Part shown: in pieces, positions 17,608 to 26,132 of the stretch
Layout: each line of letters begins with the position of its first letter
How positions within the stretch are numbered: position 1 is the first letter of the stretch
NCBI GenBank assembly: GCA_028712695.1
Contig: JAQTQZ010000008.1
Location: 58,224-122,223, forward strand
Direction of reading: 5' to 3'
Length of the DNA: 64,000 nt
DNA from: Methylovulum sp.
Lineage (GTDB): Bacteria; Pseudomonadota; Gammaproteobacteria; Methylococcales; Methylomonadaceae
Notes under the pieces: generated by a model
The model's database searches: none
The model's input: only the letters and a program-made list of their open reading frames with translations
Told to the model about the DNA's origin: nothing
Translations under genes and position numbers: made by a program

Positions 17608-18531
17608 ATGAACATCCGCAATATAGACCTCAATCTGTTACATGTTTTTGTCACCGTATATAAATTTAAAAGCATTACCCTGGCTGCGGAAGAATTGCAT
17701 CTTTCGCAACCTGCGGTCAGTAATGCCATCAAACGGTTAAACAGTGTCTTAAAGACAACGCTTTTTATTAAAAATAGCCGCTACATTGAGCCCACCCATC
17801 AAGCGGATGCGTTGTATGTCGATGTTAAATGTTGTTTGGACAGAATAGAGTCCGCTATCGCGGAACAGAGTGATTTTGATCCGGAAATATCCGACCGCAC
17901 TTTCCATATTGCAACCACAAACTACGGCGAGATCCTTTTTTTTACCGTACTCATCCCTTATCTTCAGCGTCATGCCCCTAACATAAAAATCATCAAAGCG
18001 CCGCTGACCGATGATTTCAGCCAAAGCCTACGGAACGGGCAAATAGATTGTTGTTTGTTTTATGATCATGCTATCGATAACGGCATACAAAAAGAATTTT
18101 TGTGTTCAGATCCGTTGGTATTGGTCACCGGCCTCCAACATGCCTCACTGCCGGATGAATTGACGTTCGATGACATGGCAGAGCTTGACTTCATTAGTTT
18201 TAATAATGAATACGACGACTTTAATTTGGTGTTTTCCTCCTTTAAACACACCGCCCATTTTCCTGTTCCACGCTTTAGGGTGGCGACTATGTGGACTGCT
18301 TTTTTTATTGTTTCCACCTCGGAGTTGGTGCTTGTCACCCCGCTTTTATACGCAAAATTACTTGAAAAACACCTGCCGATTAAAATCCATACCCTCACTA
18401 ATGTTGAAAATATTGAGATGAACCTTTATTGGGGGGACTCTATGGCGCAAGATGCAGGCCATCAGTGGTTTAGGGCATTGATCAAAGAGCTATTCCTCAC
18501 AGACAAAAATCAACTGCGCAAAAAAAACTAG
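17608..18531 (+). CDS. LysR-family transcriptional regulator
   Basis: The 307-residue regulator has an N-terminal winged helix (NIDLNLLHVFVTVYK, LAAEELHLSQPAVSNAIKRL) and a periplasmic-binding-protein-like effector domain from about residue 90. It follows the fusion gene by 42 nt on the same strand. I chose ATG 17608 over the TTG at 17602. The target is unknown; LysR proteins often act on adjacent genes, here the fusion gene or the downstream copper cluster. Confidence 0.9.
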   Translation: MNIRNIDLNLLHVFVTVYKFKSITLAAEELHLSQPAVSNAIKRLNSVLKTTLFIKNSRYIEPTHQADALYVDVKCCLDRIESAIAEQSDFDPEISDRTFHIATTNYGEILFFTVLIPYLQRHAPNIKIIKAPLTDDFSQSLRNGQIDCCLFYDHAIDNGIQKEFLCSDPLVLVTGLQHASLPDELTFDDMAELDFISFNNEYDDFNLVFSSFKHTAHFPVPRFRVATMWTAFFIVSTSELVLVTPLLYAKLLEKHLPIKIHTLTNVENIEMNLYWGDSMAQDAGHQWFRALIKELFLTDKNQLRKKN

Positions 18532-18678
18532 CTGGCAGCCGTCAACCAAAACAGTTGCAACTCAATTTTTACCCGATAGCGCTAAAGATTGCCGAACCGA
18601 CGTTTGGCCACACCCCGTATTTCACCTAAATAATCACCTTTTCTTGGTTTGCGCCCTAGCGCAGCCTTATCCTTATCG

Positions 18679-18785
18679 GTAGTGGGTTAAATCTGGTGGC
18701 TGGAGTACAAGCCTAGGCTTGTACAGGCGCAAACCTAGGTTTGCACTCCACATTACGAACTAAAATTACAGATTTAACCTACTAC
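18679..18785. repeat. MITE-like element with 17-bp terminal inverted repeats and two CCTAGG palindromes
   Basis: GTAGTGGGTTAAATCTG at 18679-18695 is the reverse complement, with one mismatch, of 18769-18785. Inside are the perfect palindromes GTACAAGCCTAGGCTTGTAC (18705-18724) and GCAAACCTAGGTTTGC (18729-18744). No ORF is present. The 30.6 kb element carries the same kind of palindrome. Confidence 0.6.
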
Positions 18786-19053
18786 CTCCTTATCTTTAGG
18801 CTAAGTTTTTGCCCCGTGGCCTAACTACGAAGCCCTCCTAGATCCTGTTACAAATCGGCGTTTTTACAAAAATAGCTGGATACAAGTTGCTTAAATAGAC
18901 AATCAGCACGCCACCGCGAAAACTTTTTGAAAATACCTTGCTTCTATTGCGGCTATTGATCCAAATGACCCATAAAACAGCTGCGCTATTTCCTTATAAA
19001 AATTAATGCAATAGGACTGGTTTTCGCTTTATGTGCAGTGATTCATTTATATT

Positions 19054-19072
19054 ATGAATGAATATCATTCAT
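19054..19072. promoter_or_regulatory. Inverted-repeat operator candidate ATGAATGA-N3-TCATTCAT
   Basis: A perfect 8-bp inverted repeat with a 3-bp centre sits about 400 bp upstream of the multicopper oxidase. It resembles a dimeric regulator site, with some likeness to Fur-type boxes. The bound regulator is unknown. Confidence 0.35.
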
Positions 19073-19468
19073 CCTTATAAATTCCTAGCGTATTAAATCT
19101 GGTGTATAAAGTTCCCGGTTGACAGTAAAAAAACAGTGGACTGGGTCACATTTTTAAAAGAAATAAGCCTCAATACAGTTATGTCCTCCCTTTGATGGAC
19201 GCAACCGTCCCCTGATTATGTGTGATAACTCCCAGCGATTGAATCCTATGCCTGCGTAATGGAAGCGAGGGGATGCTTTGGCTGTGGAATTTGCGCGTAA
19301 TTTAGGGCGTTAGGTTCAATGGTAAAACGCAATCTTTGTCATTAGTGGTTTCTTGCGATGATCCAGTAAACCCTCTGCGAATCGGTGTCAACTTGATGAA
19401 AATTTTAGCCAGAATCAGCTCAACCGATTATTGAAACGTGTTTTTAAGATAATTTGAGGAAGGAAAAG

Positions 19469-21190
19469 ATGATAAAAACAAGAAGGGGTATTTTAAAAGC
19501 GGGGGTGGCGGCATTGACCGTCCCTTCCGTATTTGGTGGCGTCATGCTGCCCCGCTCTGCCCAAGCGCAGCTTTGCCGCGCCACGGGCATCAGGAGTCCG
19601 GGCACGGAGCCAGCCAGTCCGCCGGTCACGCCTTATACAGAGCCATTGTATGTGCCTGATGCAATGCAGCCGATCAATCCTTCAGCTTTGGCGACTCCGC
19701 CAGATCCGAACCGGCATCAACGTTTTGATGAATTTCAGCCCCAAAAATTTTACGAACAACGGATTACTGAAGGCGTCTGGAATTATCATTCGCAATTATC
19801 GGCATTAACACCTGCACAAGGCGGCGCCCCCGCAGGCACAGGCTCCTTAGCCTGGCTGTATGACGGTAGCACGCCCGGAAGGACACTTGTGGCACGTTAT
19901 GGCGAGCCGGTTTTTGTCCGTCGGCATAACTTATTGCCCACCTCAGACCAGGTTGAAATGCCAATTGGTTATCCTGCCATTAGCACGCATTTGCATAACG
20001 CGCACACGGCCTCGGAAAGCGATGGTTATCCGATGGACTTTATCGTACCCGGCCAGTTCTGGGACCACCATTATGCAATGATGTATGCGCGTAACGACCC
20101 TAACGAAGCGTTGGGTAGCCTTTGGTATCACGATCACATGATCGACTTCACGGCGACCAACGTTTATGCCGGTTTGTCGGGGATGGCGATTTTTTACGAT
20201 CATCTTGATACGGGGAATGAAAAGGACAGTCTTGGAACAGCCTTGCGCTTGCCGGGCAATTTGCGTTTTGGCGGCACGCCCGGCAATGCCAATGGCTATG
20301 ACATTTCATTGATCCTGCATGACGTGCGCTTTAGCCAAAACGGCAACCCTTCTTACAATGTTTTTGATACTGACGGCCATTTAGGTGATTTGATCACTGT
20401 CAACCGCAAGGTTATGCCTTATCTGAATGTCGAACGGCGGAAATACCGCTTCCGCATCTATGACGGCGGCCCTTCGCGTTTTTATGAATTGGGGCTGAGC
20501 GACAACAGCAATTTCTTTATCATTTCAAACGACGGCAACTTGCTGGAAGAGCCGGTCGATGCGACCAGCATCGTTGTAGGCCCGGCCAATAGGCAAGATG
20601 TCATCATCGACTTTTCCCGTTATAGCCCAGGCGCTACCGTCGAACTGTTGAATATCATGGAGCAGCTTAACGGCCAAGGCCCTACAGGCCGTAGGCTGGA
20701 AGGCCCGGACCGCATGAAGGTGATGCAGTTCCGGATTATCGACAGCAATGTTGATGACACCAGCCGTATACCCGATTTTCTGCGCAAATTACCAAAAATA
20801 AATTTGCGGGAAGTGGTTGCCGAACGCGAATGGGTATTCGATCACGATATGGGCTTATGGACATTAAACGGCAGCTTCATGGACCCAACCGTCATTTCGG
20901 CCGCACCTAAACAAGGGACGGCAGAAATTTGGAATTTCAGAAATGCCGGCAGTTCATGGGCGCACCCTTGCCATGTCCATTTTGAAGAATTCCAAGTGCT
21001 GGAATGGAACGGTAGAAAACCAACCGGCGTATTGCGTTCCAGAAAAGATGTCGCGACTTTGGGCCCTAATGACCATGTCAGAGCGTTCTATCGCTTCGAT
21101 GATTTTGTCGGACGCTACGTCATCCATTGCCATAACAACGTGCATGAAGACAATGCCATGATGGCGCGCTGGGATGTGACTCCGGGCTAA
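19469..21190 (+). CDS. Tat-exported multicopper oxidase
   Basis: The 573-residue oxidase has an N-terminal Tat-like signal (KTRRGILKAG, cleavage near PRSAQA). All four copper-ligand motifs are present: HLHNAH near residue 172, WYHDHM near 220, HPCHVHFEEF near 495, and HCHNNVHEDNAMM near the C-terminus, which supplies the type 1 Cys, His and axial Met. Such enzymes couple oxidation of Cu(I), Mn(II), bilirubin or phenols to oxygen reduction. ATG 19469 follows a strong purine-rich ribosome site; the track's TTG at 19454 is inside that site. It heads the cluster with SCO-like, unknown, QC and Cus genes. Confidence 0.92.
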   Translation: MIKTRRGILKAGVAALTVPSVFGGVMLPRSAQAQLCRATGIRSPGTEPASPPVTPYTEPLYVPDAMQPINPSALATPPDPNRHQRFDEFQPQKFYEQRITEGVWNYHSQLSALTPAQGGAPAGTGSLAWLYDGSTPGRTLVARYGEPVFVRRHNLLPTSDQVEMPIGYPAISTHLHNAHTASESDGYPMDFIVPGQFWDHHYAMMYARNDPNEALGSLWYHDHMIDFTATNVYAGLSGMAIFYDHLDTGNEKDSLGTALRLPGNLRFGGTPGNANGYDISLILHDVRFSQNGNPSYNVFDTDGHLGDLITVNRKVMPYLNVERRKYRFRIYDGGPSRFYELGLSDNSNFFIISNDGNLLEEPVDATSIVVGPANRQDVIIDFSRYSPGATVELLNIMEQLNGQGPTGRRLEGPDRMKVMQFRIIDSNVDDTSRIPDFLRKLPKINLREVVAEREWVFDHDMGLWTLNGSFMDPTVISAAPKQGTAEIWNFRNAGSSWAHPCHVHFEEFQVLEWNGRKPTGVLRSRKDVATLGPNDHVRAFYRFDDFVGRYVIHCHNNVHEDNAMMARWDVTPG

Positions 21191-21244
21191 TACAGGCAAA
21201 AGCAACGACATAAACCATTATTTTGGATTCAAGGAGTCTATTTT

Positions 21245-21871
21245 ATGAAAACTAGAAGAGCATTTATCGCTTCTGCCGCTATGGTATTGCCGGCAGCGGC
21301 TTTTGCGGCAACAGGGTCAAAGGCCCTGGAGGAAAGCCCTGTATTTAAAGCGTGCCCCCGCGCATCCGGTGGGCCGACCGCACACCGCTTCCCTAAAATT
21401 ATCGTCCAAGACCAGCACAAGCAAAAAGCTTGGTTTTATGAAGAGTTGGTCGACAACAAATTGGTCTTGATCAATTTCACTTCCGTACAGGGCGAACAGC
21501 ATTACCCTATCCTGAACAATCTAGTGAAAGTCCAGGCGATGTTGGAAGACCGGTTGGGCAAAGACGTGCATATGTATACAATCACTACCGCGCCGCACAA
21601 GGACACCCCGGACAGTTTAAAAAAACTGGCCGATGCGCACGGTGCCAAATGGCAATTCCTGACCGGACAACCCGATGATATTCGTGAGCTTCTGAGTGTT
21701 TTCAGCGTGCATGGCCTGATTAATGGCAATTCATGGGTGGGCAATGAAAAAACGGGGCGTTGGTTATCCAAAGCCGTTCGCCAGCATCCGCTTTATATTG
21801 CGGAAGCTGTCGCACGGCTTAGTACGGGTAAGCACTACAAGCCGTTTTTGGTCGATATGCATAGCGTGTAA
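21245..21871 (+). CDS. SCO1/SenC-like thioredoxin-fold protein lacking the copper-binding CxxxC
   Basis: The 208-residue exported protein has a signal MKTRRAFIASAAMVLPAAAFA (partly Tat-like). The fold is recognisable by NKLVLINFTS and by DVHMYTITTAPHKDTPDSLKKLADAHGAKWQFLTG, which align with SCO proteins. Where SCO has CxxxCP, this protein has VQGEQHYP, so both copper-binding cysteines are absent. The usual copper transfer chemistry is therefore unlikely. It sits between the multicopper oxidase (54 nt) and the 641-residue unknown (12 nt). Confidence 0.78.
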   Translation: MKTRRAFIASAAMVLPAAAFAATGSKALEESPVFKACPRASGGPTAHRFPKIIVQDQHKQKAWFYEELVDNKLVLINFTSVQGEQHYPILNNLVKVQAMLEDRLGKDVHMYTITTAPHKDTPDSLKKLADAHGAKWQFLTGQPDDIRELLSVFSVHGLINGNSWVGNEKTGRWLSKAVRQHPLYIAEAVARLSTGKHYKPFLVDMHSV

Positions 21872-21883
21872 GAGGAATCAGCA

Positions 21884-23809
21884 ATGAAACTAACATTAAA
21901 CAAACAATTCGCTGGCGCCTCAGGATTGGTTCTGGGCTTAAGTCTTGCATCGGTCGCCTTGGCTGATCATCCGGGCACCCAGCCCCGTCCAGGGCCGTCG
22001 ATACAAACCTTATCAGCAGACGGTATGACCACGACAGTGGTTACGCCTGAAGGCCATTTTCCGCCGCAGGATATTGTGGCAAATCCGCCTGGCAGTAACT
22101 TCCTGATGACGGTCTACGAAAATGCCCGTGATTTTAACGGTGACGAAATGCCAAATACGTTGCCGTCGACACCTGATGGCCGGTACAACCTGCATGACGG
22201 CCCCGTATTGACTGAAACAATCAACCAAACTAATCCGTCGGAAGACTTGGATAAAGTGATTGATAACCTTGAATACGTTGTGAAATATCATAAGCCTGTC
22301 AATCTTCGTATGCTTAATACCGGTATCGATATTTTGGAAGGCAACCACATTCGGAACCGGGCTTACAGCGGATTTCCAATGTTGCATTACACTGGCCCGA
22401 ACAAGATCAAAAAGGTAATCCCTATTTGTCAGGACGCTCCGTGCCATAATCCTTTAGCGCCCGGCGATGTTGTGATTGGCGGCAATGTTGATGTCGACAT
22501 GGTTTACTGGGATCAACACATCGAAGCCGATACGGCTTTCGTTGATCCATCGGCAGTCCAGGAAGTGCCATGGACGGTCACCTATCATGTCAATATCCTG
22601 CATGGTGGTATGGAAGATTTTTCGCCGATGGTGATGCTGTTTGACCAGAATGCGGACCATACCCGTGGGCCGTTCCATGTCTCGATGGACCAAAGTTATT
22701 TCCCTATGCTTAAGGAGGGTACGCGCTATACCGTCAAAATCAAGCAGACGAAAGGCAAGTATTTCAACTTGACCTACACGTGGGGCTGGCGTATACATCC
22801 ACCACGCGTGCAGGTGGTTGAAAATGCCCTTAAAACCACGCCTGATGGGACTACCTTGCCGCAACATGAAATCAATGTGTTCGGCATAAACCCAAGAGGC
22901 AGCGAAGCCAATAAACTGGCGGCCATTGCGATGATTGGTGACCTTTCTCCAGCCAAACGGATGTGGAATTTGCTACGGGAGATCAGAAATTCGAATATGG
23001 GCTCGAAAAAACTGGCCCTGCAAGTTGCAGAGCTTAGGGCGGCTTATTTGGATTGGTCTGACCGCACTAAATTGCCTGCCGGTGTCACTGCCGATCCGAA
23101 TGCGAATATCACCTTGTTCTACGTCAACAATACCATTTATGGAAGCAGTCATGGGCTTCAAGGTGAGGGTAGCGGACAAGGGCCGGCCAGTTACAAAGGG
23201 ATCTCCCCCAATGGCGCCAGAGACTGGCATATTCGTCCGTATAACTACAAAGTGACTTTATACAATGGGGATCATTTTCCTCATGGCTACATGAATGTGG
23301 ATTTCGGCGGTTCACGGGGTTGGGAAAACCAATTCCAGTTCACTGATCCGACCACTGCATTGGCACCACAGCCGCATACTGGGCCGTCTGTAATCGAAGG
23401 TAGCGAAACCACCATTACGGACAATTTGCTTTTGGACACTACGCCTAATCCGGCTAAGCAATCACTGGCTATCGATCCGATAACGGGTGAGCACATTGTG
23501 ACCAACGACAAGATTCTCCCGATGAACACCGGTGGAACCGAAGAGTTTTTGCAACAATCACCCCGTAATGCGGATGTCAATGCCGATCCACAACTGGGTT
23601 CTGGTTGTTTCTTCACTTTCGGCCGCAACCACGCTTGGCCAAATGCGGGCGGCCCATGGGGCAGTATCATGGTGCCGCCAGTCGCACTAGACGGTACGCC
23701 TGGCATGCACAAAGTCGATATTACTTATAATTTCGAGCCTAGCATGAGGTTGCGTGTTTATCAGTTTGATCCATTGCACCATGAACAAGCGATTTTTTCA
23801 CTGCACTAA
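21884..23809 (+). CDS. Large secreted protein of unknown function in the multicopper oxidase operon
   Basis: The 641-residue protein has a clear Sec signal peptide (ends ASVALA, residues 1-27) and no further membrane segment. I do not recognise the family. It is rich in His, Trp, Asp and Gly, with motifs such as NILHGGMEDFSPMV, FNLTYTWGWRIHPPRVQVVENA and GDHFPHGYMNVDFGGS, and contains a possible disulfide pair in CQDAPC. Repeated His-containing loops make metal or cofactor binding plausible. It starts 12 nt after the SCO-like gene, so it probably works with the oxidase in the periplasm or at the cell surface. Confidence 0.7.
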   Translation: MKLTLNKQFAGASGLVLGLSLASVALADHPGTQPRPGPSIQTLSADGMTTTVVTPEGHFPPQDIVANPPGSNFLMTVYENARDFNGDEMPNTLPSTPDGRYNLHDGPVLTETINQTNPSEDLDKVIDNLEYVVKYHKPVNLRMLNTGIDILEGNHIRNRAYSGFPMLHYTGPNKIKKVIPICQDAPCHNPLAPGDVVIGGNVDVDMVYWDQHIEADTAFVDPSAVQEVPWTVTYHVNILHGGMEDFSPMVMLFDQNADHTRGPFHVSMDQSYFPMLKEGTRYTVKIKQTKGKYFNLTYTWGWRIHPPRVQVVENALKTTPDGTTLPQHEINVFGINPRGSEANKLAAIAMIGDLSPAKRMWNLLREIRNSNMGSKKLALQVAELRAAYLDWSDRTKLPAGVTADPNANITLFYVNNTIYGSSHGLQGEGSGQGPASYKGISPNGARDWHIRPYNYKVTLYNGDHFPHGYMNVDFGGSRGWENQFQFTDPTTALAPQPHTGPSVIEGSETTITDNLLLDTTPNPAKQSLAIDPITGEHIVTNDKILPMNTGGTEEFLQQSPRNADVNADPQLGSGCFFTFGRNHAWPNAGGPWGSIMVPPVALDGTPGMHKVDITYNFEPSMRLRVYQFDPLHHEQAIFSLH

Positions 23810-23935
23810 GGCATGACGGTCGTTTAAGGAAGCGCGGAATAAATCCATCGGGATTTTGTGAAGCAGAGACCCGGGTCAAACGCAGTTTGTCCCGGGTTAT
23901 CTTTAAAAGGGTTAAGGCCGTCCATCTTGCAGGTG

Positions 23936-24847
23936 ATGGACAGCATTGGGAGTTTTTGTCTGTTTAGCAATAAAATTTGGTGTTGCTTGGTGCTGTTGTG
24001 CGGATTTTTTGAGAAAGCCACGGCGGCTACCGAAACTGCCGCGGCATATGCCGCATGCCCGCAAGCTAGCGGGATGCAGCCAGAAGTAAAGGGCGAAAGG
24101 GCTTTAGCAAGCAATGACAAACTGGGCGGGCCGGAACTTAAGCCTATCCCACAATATTACGGTTATCGGGTTATTGCCCGTTATCCGCATGATGTTGGGG
24201 CTTTTACCGAAGGATTGACGTTTTACAACGGCCGCTTATTTGAAAGCACCGGACAATGGGGGCAATCGAGTCTTCGGGAACTTGATCTACAACAAGGCAG
24301 GATAAAGCAGCAGGTAAAACTATCACGTTACGATTTTGGTGAAGGGTTGACCGTGCTCAACAATTATTTGGTCCAGCTGACCTGGAAATCTGGCGAAGCC
24401 TTTATCTATCAGCCGGACACCCTAAAGCAAGTTAGCCAGTTCGGTTATGAAGGCGAAGGTTGGGGTGTTGCAGCGGGCAATGGCCAATTGGTCGTCAGTA
24501 ACGGTTCTGCACAGCTACAGTTTTTTGACACAGAAAATTTCAACGTAGTCCGCAGGCTGACCGTAACAGACCGTAAGCATGAAATAGCAGGATTAAATGA
24601 GCTTGAATTTGCCGAAGGCGCTATTTTTGCTAACGTTTGGCCCAGCAATTGTATTGCCGAAATCGACCCTGCGACGGGTCAGGTCTTAGGCTGGTTGGAT
24701 TTGGCTGGTTTGGCACACAGCCAAAAAGGGTTATCTGAAATGTCAGTCCTAAATGGCATGGCTTATAATGCTGAAACAAAACATTGGCTGGTTACTGGGA
24801 AGAATTGGCCTTATTTCTATGAAATAACCTTACAGCGGACGTACTGA
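23936..24847 (+). CDS. Glutaminyl-peptide cyclotransferase (plant-type beta-propeller QC)
   Basis: The protein (303 aa from ATG 23936) is a secreted QC of the papaya/bacterial type, which turns N-terminal Gln into pyroglutamate. The PHDVGAFTEGLTFYNGRLFESTGQWGQSSLRELDL segment, AGLNELEFAEGAIFANVWPS and VTGKNWPYFYEI are family hallmarks. A hydrophobic signal (FCLFSNKIWCCLVLLCGFF) follows the chosen start; the track begins at an upstream TTG, 23858. Its place between the secreted unknown and the Cus genes suggests it matures an exported protein of this cluster. Confidence 0.87.
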   Translation: MDSIGSFCLFSNKIWCCLVLLCGFFEKATAATETAAAYAACPQASGMQPEVKGERALASNDKLGGPELKPIPQYYGYRVIARYPHDVGAFTEGLTFYNGRLFESTGQWGQSSLRELDLQQGRIKQQVKLSRYDFGEGLTVLNNYLVQLTWKSGEAFIYQPDTLKQVSQFGYEGEGWGVAAGNGQLVVSNGSAQLQFFDTENFNVVRRLTVTDRKHEIAGLNELEFAEGAIFANVWPSNCIAEIDPATGQVLGWLDLAGLAHSQKGLSEMSVLNGMAYNAETKHWLVTGKNWPYFYEITLQRTY

Positions 24848-24852
24848 CATAT

Positions 24853-26127
24853 ATGACTTTAAATAAGAAAATCATCATTGCTGCCGTGGCAATCGGCTTG
24901 ATCGGCTTGATCTTAGGATACCCTACCGAGCAGGGCGAACCCATGCCCTTAAGTGTTGCTCGGCAACCTACCGCGCCGTTACCGGCCAGTCCAGTGCCGA
25001 CAGAAGACTATTACGTGTGTCCGATGCACCCGGAAATTATTGCCCACGAACCTGGTAACTGCCCAATTTGTGCCATGGAATTGGTAAAAAAACAAGGGGG
25101 TGGTGCTGTGGTGCATAATCATGGGGATTACCCCACCGTGCAGTTGTCTTCTACAGTGGTCCACAACCTTGGTGTGCGCACCGCGAAAGTGACGCTTGGC
25201 GAGATGCGGCAACACATTGAAACGCTGGGCAAAATTACCCGCATCGATACTGCAGCCAAACATATCCTTACGCCGCCAATTGATGGCCGGCTGGTTTATA
25301 TCGCCGACAAGTACGAGGGCGACGAGATCCAGCAAGGCGAACTGCTTTTTAGCGTCGCTTCAGAGGCACTGTTCGAACAGGAACGCCGCTATCAAGAAGC
25401 GGCTTTGGCAGGGGATCATGCGACCACCAACACGATGTTGGCGGAATTAAGCCGACAAGGCATTGACCCCGAACAGATAGCCAAACTTGAAGCGGGCGGA
25501 AAACCGGAATTTCCGGCCGAAGTGCATGCCCAGGAAGAGGCGTATGTTTTTGCCCGGCGCGGTGCAGTGGGCGAGACGGTCAACACCGGCTTTACGGTGT
25601 TTAATTTAGGCGGCAATAACCGGATCGTGGAAGTGACTGCGGAAATTTTCGAGCGGCAATGGGGACAGGTTGAAGAAGACCAGGCCGCGCGTATGTCGGT
25701 GCGCGGACTACCGGGGACAATTTTTGAAGGCCGCGTCATTAGGGTTGAACCCCCAGTCGGCTACACCACCCGTTCCTTGGAAGTCCGGCTTAAATTTAAG
25801 ACTGATCATCCAGAGTTGTCGCAAAGCATGTTTGCACATATCAATATTCTCGGCACGGCCCGCAAGGACATATTGATGGTGCCTAGCGATTCGGTGATCA
25901 GGACGAGTACGGGCGAACATGTGGTGGTGTTGCGTGAAGATGGGTTATATCAACCGGTGTCCGTCGTTGCAGGCGAAGATGCGGCCGGTATGACCGAGAT
26001 CCGCTCCGGCCTTGGCGAGGGGACGACTGTTGTGGTTTCAGGCCAGTTTCTGATTGATTCGGAAAGTAATCTGCAGGCGGAGTTCCGGCGTATGTCCGCT
26101 ACACCACCTCATGCACAGGATCATTGA
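24853..26127 (+). CDS. cusB: CusB-type RND efflux periplasmic adaptor with heavy-metal-binding domain
   Basis: The 424-residue adaptor has an N-terminal membrane anchor (residues 6-24) and then the heavy-metal-binding motif YYVCPMHPEI...GNCPICAMEL (about residues 53-78), seen in CusB/CzcB-like proteins for Cu or Ag. The hairpin, lipoyl and beta-barrel adaptor domains follow. It begins 5 nt after the QC stop and is followed by its pump gene. No outer-membrane TolC/CusC partner is encoded nearby. Confidence 0.9.
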   Translation: MTLNKKIIIAAVAIGLIGLILGYPTEQGEPMPLSVARQPTAPLPASPVPTEDYYVCPMHPEIIAHEPGNCPICAMELVKKQGGGAVVHNHGDYPTVQLSSTVVHNLGVRTAKVTLGEMRQHIETLGKITRIDTAAKHILTPPIDGRLVYIADKYEGDEIQQGELLFSVASEALFEQERRYQEAALAGDHATTNTMLAELSRQGIDPEQIAKLEAGGKPEFPAEVHAQEEAYVFARRGAVGETVNTGFTVFNLGGNNRIVEVTAEIFERQWGQVEEDQAARMSVRGLPGTIFEGRVIRVEPPVGYTTRSLEVRLKFKTDHPELSQSMFAHINILGTARKDILMVPSDSVIRTSTGEHVVVLREDGLYQPVSVVAGEDAAGMTEIRSGLGEGTTVVVSGQFLIDSESNLQAEFRRMSATPPHAQDH

Positions 26128-26132
26128 ATAAT

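Larger units (their letters stand above)
18532..19468. other. 937-bp non-coding spacer before the multicopper oxidase
   Basis: No credible gene is seen on either strand. It holds a MITE-like palindromic element (18679-18785), an inverted-repeat operator candidate (19054-19072) and otherwise unremarkable AT-rich sequence. A clean GAGGAAGGAAAAG ribosome site at its end decides the oxidase start. Confidence 0.6.
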
